A stretch of 10,906 nt of DNA, from NCBI GenBank assembly GCA_016871135.1, contig VFZQ01000103.1, forward strand, positions 1 to 10,906. Direction: 5' to 3'. The notes beneath the pieces were generated by a model, which had not been told where the DNA came from, ran no database searches, and worked only from the letters and a program-made list of their open reading frames with translations. The stretch is from Acidobacteriota bacterium (GTDB taxonomy: Bacteria > Acidobacteriota > Terriglobia > Bryobacterales > Bryobacteraceae). Each line of letters opens with the position of its first letter. Positions within the stretch are counted from its first letter, which is position 1. Below, piece after piece: positions 1 to 5,951 of this stretch. Position numbers and translations under genes: made by a program.

Positions 1-1
1 G

Positions 2-877
2 GAAGCGCTCACCTACAACATCATTCAAGGCTCGTCCCCCCAAACTCGGTTCATTCGCGTGAACAACACCGGCGGCGGGTTGCTGAACTGGGCGGCGAAC
101 ATCCAATATCGCTCGGGCGCCGCGTGGTTGACGATCGACCCCGCTTCGGGATTCGGTAACGCAACAATCCGCATGGACGCGTCGGCGGGAACGCTGGCCG
201 CCGGGACTTACGAAGCTGTGTTGACGATCGACGCCGGACCGGTCGCGGGGCGGGTTTCGGGGAATGTGTCGATGATCGTGCGGCCGTTTGCACCGCCGCC
301 GATTCCGATTCCGGAGGTGTCGAGCGTTGTGCACGCCGCGACGTTCGAGGCAGTGCCTTTGGCGCCGGGAACGATCGCCACAGTCTTCGGCGCCCGGTTG
401 CGAGGCGGAACCGTGACCGTCAATGGCGTCAGCGCACGCGTATTCTTCACCAACGACACGCAGATCAACTTCGAAATTCCACCGTCGCTGCCCGTATCGG
501 GGACTGTTAATCTTGTCGTGCGTGTGGATGATCGCCCCTCGCTCGCCAGAGCGATCACTCTCGCCGCGGCTTCGCCGGGGATTTTTCCGGGAGCGGTGTT
601 GAATCAGGATTTTTCGCCGAACTCCGCGGTGAATCCGGCGTTGTCGGGAAGCGTCGTGCAGATCTTTCTTACCGGACTGCCATCGGGAAACACGAAGGTC
701 CGCATTCACGACTACACCGTTGATCCCCTGTATGCGGCCGGGGCGCCTGGATTTATCGGCTTGCAACAGGTTAATGCAATGGTGCCGGAGGCGCTGCAAT
801 CGATTACGTCGGATATTTCGGTTTGCGCCGGTTCGGCGTGCAGTCCCAACCGGCCGATTACCGTTCGGCGGCCGTAG
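2..877 (+). CDS. Secreted protein, BACON-like plus TIGR03437-type C-terminal domain (5' partial)
   Basis: The frame is open from the first bases of the window to TAG at 875-877, so only the last 291 residues are visible and the true start lies to the left. The first ~80 residues resemble a BACON/Ig-like beta-sandwich: a 'VNNTGGGLLNW' strand, then 'WLTIDPASG', then 'LAAGTYEAVLTIDA'. From about residue 100 the chain matches the TIGR03437 C-terminal domain: 'VVHAATFEAVPLAPGTIATVFG', a 'TQINFEIP' strand, 'AASPGIFP', 'NSAVNPALSGSVVQIFLTGL' and a final 'GFIGLQQVNAMVPEAL'. That domain occurs at the end of large secreted proteins in Solibacter-type Acidobacteria. Its function is unknown; a role in surface attachment or protein sorting is only a guess. 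A short Pro-rich linker (APPPIPIPE) separates the two domains. The following kinase remnant begins within about 30 bases of the stop. The domain assignment is fairly secure; the role of the whole protein cannot be told from this fragment. Confidence 0.85.
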   Translation, partial: EALTYNIIQGSSPQTRFIRVNNTGGGLLNWAANIQYRSGAAWLTIDPASGFGNATIRMDASAGTLAAGTYEAVLTIDAGPVAGRVSGNVSMIVRPFAPPPIPIPEVSSVVHAATFEAVPLAPGTIATVFGARLRGGTVTVNGVSARVFFTNDTQINFEIPPSLPVSGTVNLVVRVDDRPSLARAITLAAASPGIFPGAVLNQDFSPNSAVNPALSGSVVQIFLTGLPSGNTKVRIHDYTVDPLYAAGAPGFIGLQQVNAMVPEALQSITSDISVCAGSACSPNRPITVRRP

Positions 878-905
878 CGGTCGCCGGCAATCCGAAGACG
901 GTGTT

Positions 906-2088
906 GACCGTCAGTTCGTTTGGATTGAGGGCCTTCCCGAAACGCGGTCGGTCGTACTGATCACCGACACGACGCAGTTGTCGGACTTTCTCGCGGGCGA
1001 AGTGCGGCAAGCGTCTGCGGAGAAGCCTTCGACACTGGTGGAGGAGTGGAAGAGCAGCGAATATTCCCTTCCGCAATTGCTTGTCCGCGTTGGAAAACTA
1101 CCCGCGAACACTCTGGTGTACATCGCAAGTTTTCTGAACGCCAAGTCCGGCGAATTTCTGCCGGCCATCTGTTGCATATCCTGAACGATATTCTCGACCT
1201 CACACGCCTTGATTCCTCGCGGCTGGATTTCGTCGAGATGCCATACTCGCCCGCGCTCTGCTGCAGGAAGCCGTCAATTTGTTCGCCGGAGAAGCCCCTC
1301 CAGGCGTCAAGATATCCTGCAACGCCTCAGCGGACCTCCCCGAGTATCTTCTGGGTAATCCGGTCCGCCTATGGCAGGTGCTGTTTAACCTCGCCGGCAA
1401 CGCCGTAAAATTTACGGCTGACGGTACGATTGAGCTTCGAGCGGACCTGGACGGCGAATGGCTTCGGCTTGAGGTTGTCGACACCGGAACCGGGATCGCG
1501 CCGGAAAAAGTGGACCGCGTTTTCGACAGGTTCGTGCAAGGCGACGACACGAGCACGCGCAAAAACGGGGGGTCTGGGACTCGGACTCGCGATCACGAAG
1601 GAAATCGTCGCCGCGATGGGCGGCTGGATCGGGCTGAAAAGCGAGCTCGGCCGCAGCAGCAGATTTACGGTTCACCTGCCCGTGGAGCTTGCTCCCGCTC
1701 CTGGCGTATTCGCGGGGAAACGGGTGCTGATCGCCGAGGACAATAAAGTAAACACCGCCGTCGCGATGCGTCTGCTGCGAAAGTGTGGCTGCGAGTGCGA
1801 GACGGCGTTGAACGGAGTTGCGGCCGTCGAGGCCGCAAGGTCGAACGAGTTCGACCTGATCATGATGGATCTGCAGATGCCTGAGGCCGATGGTTTCGCC
1901 GCCACGAAGTCGATTCGCCAACACGGCATCACCGCTCCGATTATCGCGGTGACAGCGAGCGCGGCTGACGGCGATCGCGAGCGGTGTCTGGCGGCGGGGA
2001 TGAACGACTATCTAGCCAAGCCCATCGACCGGAAGCGGCTGGAAGCCGTGTTGCCCGGTGGCTGGTCAAGGCTGAGGCGGGCCGCTGA
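906..2088 (+). pseudogene. Decayed hybrid sensor histidine kinase/response regulator
   Basis: Several reading frames together spell out pieces of one hybrid kinase. Frame 3 (about 906-1160) has 'LPETRSVVLITDTT' and 'LPANTLVYIASFLNAKSGEF', like the end of an ABC-substrate-binding-type periplasmic sensor domain. Frame 2 (about 1152-1245) then gives 'GHLLHILNDILDLTRLDSSR', the second helix of a HisKA domain. Frame 1 (about 1255-1570) gives the HATPase: N-box 'LFNLAGNAVKF' and G1 box 'VVDTGTGIAPEKV'. Frame 2 again (from about 1571) gives the G2 box 'GLGLGLAITKEIV' and a complete receiver with 'AEDN', phospho-acceptor Asp in 'MMDLQMPE', Thr in 'VTAS' and Lys in 'AKPID'. The transmembrane segment, any PAS domain and the HisKA helix with the phospho-accepting His are all missing, as if deleted between the sensor and HisKA pieces. 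The first part of the sensor is also absent. One more single-base shift near 2053-2056 would give the ending 'RWLVKAEAGR' and TGA at 2086-2088; without it the receiver frame runs on to 2467, antisense to the next gene. This much damage makes a working kinase very unlikely. Confidence 0.8.
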
Positions 2089-3169
2089 ACCAAACGCAGT
2101 TCGGCGCGTCGGAGCGCGCGGCGGCAATGTCGGGCCAACCGTCGCCGTCGAGGTCGCCGATGGCGAGGCCGTAAACGCTGCCCTTCCCGTCGCCCCATTG
2201 CGTTTGCTGGAACGTTGCCGGCTCGTTGTAAAAGACCACGCCGGGTGCTCGCTGATTGCCCACGACAATGTCGGGCCTGCCGTCGCGATTCATGTCGGCG
2301 ATAGCGATCGAGTACGGCGCGATTCCCTTCGCGCCGAGCGCGATCGGATCGGCAAACTTTCGGGCGCCGAGGTTGCGGTAGTAAAAAAGCCCCGCCTCCT
2401 CGTCGCCAACAACGATATCGATCTTTCCATCGTTGTCGATGTCGCCGACGGCCGCCGCGCGGATTGACGCCGCCTTCGCGCCGAAGGGAGCGGGCTGATC
2501 GGCGCTCCAGAAAATCAGGCTTTGGCCGCCGTCCCGGTGCGGGATCAGAAGGTCGACCGCGCCATCGCCATCGAAATCGGCGGCGACAATGATGGTAGCG
2601 GATTGGATCAGAAGCGGCGTGCACTTCGGAAACGCGCCTTTGCCGTCGTTGAGACATACCTGACTGTGGCGCGGATTCGGAGAATTGCCATTGCGATTGG
2701 CGACCAGGACATCGGGGCGCTTGTCGCCATTGACGTCGGCAAGTGTCACATAACGCGTCGGCCATGCCGGGTCGCCAAATTCACCGGAGACTGTGTAGCT
2801 GCCCTTGCCGTCGTTTTTGTAGACGAGTTTTTTGTCCGGCTTGTCGTTGCTCGAGACGATGTCGAGGTCGCCATCGCCGTCGAGATCGGCGAGAGCGAGC
2901 GAGTAGGTGCGGTCCGGTTCGACGCTGAGTGTTTCGGCTTGGAAGACGCCTTTGCCGTTGTTGCGGAGAATAAGATCGTGCAACGGCCAGTGCCGGCCTT
3001 TGGCGAGAACGATGTCGAGGTCGCCGTCACCGTCGATATCCCCGAGGCTGACGCTGGCGGAGGTTTCGCCTTTCGATTCGAGCGGCAGAACCCGATTGAA
3101 CGTTCTTTGTTCGGCTGCCTCCGCGGCGCACACCAGTAATAAGGCAAACAGGCACTTGGAGTGCGGCAT
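2066..3169 (-). CDS. Secreted FG-GAP/VCBS-repeat beta-propeller protein
   Basis: The 367-residue product starts at ATG (3169) with an apparent Sec signal peptide, 'MPHSKCLFALLLVCAAEAAE', probably cut near residues 18-20. The Cys there does not fit a good lipobox. The rest is seven repeats of about 50 residues. Each has a 'DxDGDGxxDI' calcium-loop motif (around residues 44, 95, 145, 198, 243, 292 and 339) followed by a strand such as 'LILRNNGKGVF' or 'FYYRNLGARKF'. Seven repeats predict one closed, calcium-stabilised propeller of the FG-GAP/VCBS (integrin alpha-like) type with no extra catalytic domain. Such proteins usually work outside the cell in binding; the ligand here is unknown. The gene is divergent from the PQQ-propeller gene across a 22-base gap. 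Its 3' end overlaps the inferred end of the kinase remnant by about 23 bases. No good ribosome binding site stands at normal spacing: an AGGA lies directly against the ATG. Confidence 0.93.
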   Translation of the reverse strand: MPHSKCLFALLLVCAAEAAEQRTFNRVLPLESKGETSASVSLGDIDGDGDLDIVLAKGRHWPLHDLILRNNGKGVFQAETLSVEPDRTYSLALADLDGDGDLDIVSSNDKPDKKLVYKNDGKGSYTVSGEFGDPAWPTRYVTLADVNGDKRPDVLVANRNGNSPNPRHSQVCLNDGKGAFPKCTPLLIQSATIIVAADFDGDGAVDLLIPHRDGGQSLIFWSADQPAPFGAKAASIRAAAVGDIDNDGKIDIVVGDEEAGLFYYRNLGARKFADPIALGAKGIAPYSIAIADMNRDGRPDIVVGNQRAPGVVFYNEPATFQQTQWGDGKGSVYGLAIGDLDGDGWPDIAAARSDAPNCVWFSGPPQP

Positions 3170-3191
3170 TCCTGTATACTACAGCCAATTC
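3170..3191. promoter_or_regulatory. 22-bp divergent intergenic region with GTATAC palindrome
   Basis: The whole gap between the two divergent start codons is 22 bases. It contains the palindrome GTATAC (3174-3179), which reads TATACT on the plus strand (3175-3180), a fair -10 hexamer. From there a plus-strand transcript would start around 3187, only about five bases before the ATG at 3192, and there is no Shine-Dalgarno sequence, so the PQQ-gene message would be nearly leaderless. On the minus strand the matching TATACA lies only three bases before the FG-GAP ATG, too close to serve that start. The minus-strand promoter must therefore lie inside the 5' end of the PQQ gene. I found no convincing -35 element on either strand. 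Confidence 0.35.
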
Positions 3192-4523
3192 ATGGTTTTT
3201 ACACGGCGTGCGATTTTCGGGGCGGTTCCGAGTGTCCTTGCGGCGGACTGGCCGGCCTTTCGAGGAGGCGGGCGCGCGGGCGTTGCCGGCGGAGACACGC
3301 TTCCAGCCATTTGGAACGCAGATCCCGAAGCGGGCAAGCTGGCGCGCGTGAAGTGGAAGAGTCCGGTGCCGGGTTTGGGGCATTCGAGCCCGATCGCCGC
3401 GGAAGGCCGGATTTACGTGTGTTCGGCGGTGAGAGAGGCCTCCGGGAAGGCGCCGCTGGATTTAAAGGTTGGCGGCGCGAGAACGGCCGCCGAAGACAAC
3501 GAAGAACAAAACTGGATGGTCCTGTGTTACGACCCGGCCAACGGCAAAGAGCTGTGGCGCAACACCGCGAAGAGCGCCAAACCGCGAGCGACGCGGCACG
3601 CCATCGCCACTCACGCCAACACTACGCTGGCGTCGAACGGCAAACAGTTGGTGGCGTTTTTCGGTTCCGAAGGGCTGTACTGTTACGACCTGAGCGGGAA
3701 GCTGCTGTGGAGCCGCGATCTTGGCGTGGTGAACGTGAGCAAGTATGGGGTTGGCTGGGGTTATGGGAGCTCGCCGGCGATCTACCAGGACCGGATTGTG
3801 CTTCTGTGCGACGCCCCGGACGATCCCTATTTGACAGTGCTCCGGCTGACCGATGGCAAAGAGTTGTGGCGTGTGTCGCGCAAGGGCGTCTGCGAACGGA
3901 GTTGGGGAACGCCATTCGTTCATGCTTCGGCGACGGCGGTGCAAATCGTGGCCAACGGATGGCCCTGGACGGTGTCCTACGATTTGGAGACCGGCAAGGA
4001 GCGCTGGCGGATCGGCGATGGCGGGGACAATCCGATCCCGACGCCATTCGCGGCCAACGGCTGGATCTACATCACCAATGCCCACGGCGGGAAAGCCCCT
4101 GTTTATGCCGTTCAGCCCGATGCGAAGGGCGATCTGACGCCCGCGCCCGATGGCGCGAAAAAGCCCGGCCTCGTATTCGCGGCCGCTGGCGTCGGGTCGT
4201 ACATCTCCACGCCCGTGGTCTACGGCGGCTACATCTATCTCGGCAACACCAACGGTTTGTTGCGCTGCCTCGATGCCAAGACCGGCGCGAAGATCTACGA
4301 GAAGCGATTGTCACCCGACGCGCAAGTCTACTCGTCGATCGTCGCCGCCGACGGCAAGATATTCGTTCCCTCAGTCGATGGGTCGGTGTACGTTGTGAAA
4401 GCCGGGCCCACTTTCGAACTGCTCTCCCAAAACAAGATGGGCGCACCCTGTTTTGCCACGCCCGCGATTCTGCGCGACACGATCTACATCCGGACAACCG
4501 AGCATCTTGTAGCGATTGGCTGA
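3192..4523 (+). CDS. Exported PQQ-like (BamB/quinoprotein-type) beta-propeller protein
   Basis: The product is 443 residues. ATG at 3192 is chosen because it opens directly onto an export signal, 'MVFTRRAIFGAVPSVLAADW'; the Arg pair at residues 5-6 before a short hydrophobic stretch could be a Tat-type signal, though the hydrophobic part is short. The mature start 'DWPAFRGGGRAGVAGG' is typical of acidobacterial and planctomycete PQQ-like propellers. Repeats of about 40-50 residues follow, with the characteristic 'A.DG.L.W' blade endings: 'DPANGKELWR', 'DLSGKLLWSRD', 'RLTDGKELWRV', 'DLETGKERWRI' and 'DAKTGAKIYEK'. Between them come strands such as 'YGSSPAIYQDRIVLLC' and 'YISTPVVYGGYIYLGN'. This suggests about eight blades filling the whole chain. 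I see no alcohol-dehydrogenase-type catalytic Asp context and no c-type haem motif, so a scaffold or binding role is more likely than a PQQ-dependent oxidoreductase; that is inference. The WD40-like gene begins 49 bases downstream on the same strand, possibly in one transcript. Confidence 0.92.
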   Translation: MVFTRRAIFGAVPSVLAADWPAFRGGGRAGVAGGDTLPAIWNADPEAGKLARVKWKSPVPGLGHSSPIAAEGRIYVCSAVREASGKAPLDLKVGGARTAAEDNEEQNWMVLCYDPANGKELWRNTAKSAKPRATRHAIATHANTTLASNGKQLVAFFGSEGLYCYDLSGKLLWSRDLGVVNVSKYGVGWGYGSSPAIYQDRIVLLCDAPDDPYLTVLRLTDGKELWRVSRKGVCERSWGTPFVHASATAVQIVANGWPWTVSYDLETGKERWRIGDGGDNPIPTPFAANGWIYITNAHGGKAPVYAVQPDAKGDLTPAPDGAKKPGLVFAAAGVGSYISTPVVYGGYIYLGNTNGLLRCLDAKTGAKIYEKRLSPDAQVYSSIVAADGKIFVPSVDGSVYVVKAGPTFELLSQNKMGAPCFATPAILRDTIYIRTTEHLVAIG

Positions 4524-4572
4524 TCCGAGATGCCGCTCAGAGCTGTGATACGGCCCAACTTTCCGGGAGCCA

Positions 4573-5583
4573 ATGCGGCTATCTTGGTGTCAATTGATAA
4601 CAGTGCCCTCAAGAATTTCCGGTCCGAGCCTCTTCGCTGCGGCGGCAGCCATGGTTTTGGCGATGGTTGCTTGGATGGTAATCGCCATCCGCAAATCGCC
4701 CCAGCCAGCGCAACCCGACGCCATACGCGTACTTGCGATCGGCCCATCGGGTCAACAGTTGGCAGCCGGCACGGCGCGGGGTGCAATTGCCGCCTGCAAA
4801 TCCTTGGACCTGACGGACTGCCGGACTCTTGAGGCTGACGGGAACTTGAACGACCTGCGCTTTTCGGACGACGGCGGCTTGGCAATTGCGGACCGAAACA
4901 TCCGGCTCTCGAAGCTGGACGGCTCCCCACCGGCGCTGGTTCGAAACGATGATGCAAATTACGGTTCGGTGCGGTTCGAGCCCGGCGGTCGGAGGTTACT
5001 CACGATCGACGGCAAGGGCACGGTATTGACCGTCGATCTTGATACTCGTCATGCGTCGCGTGTGTACTGCTGCAGTTCCATATGGGGAGATGTGGAGTTC
5101 ATCGATCAAGGGCGCCAAGCGGCTTGGGCGGGGCACTGGCCCGCGATTTGGGACTTGGCCGCCGGAAGGCTCATCGGAAGACTGACCGCTCAAAGAGAAA
5201 CCATGACGTTCGGGCCGATCGCGACAGACCCGGCCGGGGAGTTCCTTTTCATGGGGAGTCAGGATGGGCGTGTGTATCGGTGGAGCGTTGCTTCCCGCCA
5301 GCTTCTCTCGAAGTCCAACCCGCTGACGAATTACGTGATGACGATCAGCGTTCTCGGCGCAAGCGGCTGGGTTGCCTACGCTTCACGGCCGGGCGCGGTC
5401 CATTTGTGGAATCCGCAGGCTGGCCTCCATCGGATTGTGCCGGCCGCGCGTGCATCCAGCAACATTGTGTTTAGCTCGCGGAGAGGGCTAGCGGCGTTTG
5501 GCACGGAGGCTGGAACGCTTGAGTTCTGGGATCTGATTCGGGAACGCCTCGTCGAAACGAAGGCGCCGCCCGACGGGCGCTAA
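4573..5583 (+). CDS. Membrane-anchored WD40-like beta-propeller protein
   Basis: The product is 336 residues. ATG at 4573 follows a GGGAG at 4565-4569, a plausible though closely spaced ribosome binding site; GTG at 4603 would also keep the membrane segment. Residues about 19-39 ('SLFAAAAAMVLAMVAWMVIA') form one hydrophobic helix, followed by 'IRKS' and a short Pro linker. This looks like an uncleaved signal anchor; which side the propeller faces is uncertain. From about residue 50 the chain is weak WD40-like repeats, seen as 'GPSGQQLAAGTARG', 'FEPGGRRLLTIDGKGTVLTV', 'GHWPAIWDLAAGRLIG', 'FMGSQDGRVYRWSVASRQLL', 'SRPGAVHLWNPQAG' and 'GTEAGTLEFWDL'. There are about seven blades, matching one closed propeller. 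In larger relatives such propellers follow protein kinase or TIR-type domains; here there is no such domain, so a binding or scaffold role is the safest reading. The stop TAA (5581-5583) shares bases with the stop of the convergent neighbour. Confidence 0.85.
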   Translation: MRLSWCQLITVPSRISGPSLFAAAAAMVLAMVAWMVIAIRKSPQPAQPDAIRVLAIGPSGQQLAAGTARGAIAACKSLDLTDCRTLEADGNLNDLRFSDDGGLAIADRNIRLSKLDGSPPALVRNDDANYGSVRFEPGGRRLLTIDGKGTVLTVDLDTRHASRVYCCSSIWGDVEFIDQGRQAAWAGHWPAIWDLAAGRLIGRLTAQRETMTFGPIATDPAGEFLFMGSQDGRVYRWSVASRQLLSKSNPLTNYVMTISVLGASGWVAYASRPGAVHLWNPQAGLHRIVPAARASSNIVFSSRRGLAAFGTEAGTLEFWDLIRERLVETKAPPDGR

Positions 5584-5948
5584 GAGGCGAACTCGTTGAC
5601 CAAGCGTTCAATCGTCTCCGCCGCCATCCACTCGCCTCCCGGGTCGAGTGTCGCCAGAAACGCCGCAATGGCGGCGCGCTGGGCCGCATTGAAAAGATCG
5701 CGCCGGAATTCGGTCATCATAAGAAGCCCGGTTTTGTCGCCGCGATGCATCATGCGGGCGATGGCGGGGAAGAAGTAGAGGAATGCTTCGTCTGTCAGAA
5801 AGGCGATCGGTACGACCTCCGATTCGTATTCCAGCGCGCCAAGCGATTCGATTGAGTGAGCGCGGAAGTACTCGTCGTCCTCTCCATCGATAGTGAATCT
5901 TTCCGGCCTCGCGATCGAAACAAAAGCGTCGTCGATCGGTCCAAACAT
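5580..5948 (-). CDS. Small cytosolic protein, possibly DUF6714-like
   Basis: This is a 122-residue, mostly helical, acidic protein with no signal peptide or membrane segment, unlike its exported neighbours. The central stretch 'EYFRAHSIESL', then 'IAFLTDEAFLYFFPAIARMM', resembles the core of DUF6714-type proteins, where a 'FL(T/S)xEAFxYYLPA' motif follows an 'FRG.xW..L' element. I make this match from memory at moderate confidence; the function of that family is unknown. A final helix 'FNAAQRAAIAAFLATLD' ends the protein. ATG at 5948 directly abuts the TAG stop of the SBBP gene (5951-5949), and no separate Shine-Dalgarno is visible, so translation is probably coupled to that gene. Its own stop TAG (5582-5580) overlaps the TAA of the convergent WD40-like gene. 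Confidence 0.75.
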   Translation of the reverse strand: MFGPIDDAFVSIARPERFTIDGEDDEYFRAHSIESLGALEYESEVVPIAFLTDEAFLYFFPAIARMMHRGDKTGLLMMTEFRRDLFNAAQRAAIAAFLATLDPGGEWMAAETIERLVNEFAS

Positions 5949-5951
5949 CTA
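5946..5951 (-). promoter_or_regulatory. TAG-ATG junction (translational coupling)
   Basis: On the minus strand the SBBP stop codon TAG (5951-5949) is followed with no gap by the ATG of the 122-residue gene (5948-5946). No purine-rich ribosome binding site precedes this ATG. Ribosomes ending on the SBBP gene could reinitiate directly, so coupled expression is the simplest reading. Confidence 0.5.

Noticed and set aside
1561..1573. Programmed ribosomal frameshift at the AAAAACGGGGGG tract
   Set aside because: Restoring the HATPase needs a +1 shift, whereas AAAAAC-type slippery sites give -1. The gene also has other lesions and lacks its H-box, so a programmed shift would not rescue a kinase.
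2089..2467. Continuation of the receiver reading frame as a C-terminal extension
   Set aside because: It is antisense to the FG-GAP gene. The antisense of repeated Asp-Gly codons gives the 'VAVEVADG'-like pattern, and the frame is open only because the original end was lost by a frameshift.
1941..2765. 274-codon minus-strand frame overlapping the FG-GAP gene and kinase end
   Set aside because: Arg-rich low-complexity shadow with no export signal or family pattern.
2522..3139. 205-codon plus-strand frame rich in Val, Ala, Glu and Gly
   Set aside because: It is the mirror of the FG-GAP gene, whose signal peptide and seven calcium-loop repeats make the minus strand the real one.
3161..4597. 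478-codon plus-strand frame overlapping the PQQ gene
   Set aside because: Very Arg-rich with no recognisable domain. It is an out-of-frame shadow in GC-rich DNA; the frame starting at 3192 has clear propeller repeats.
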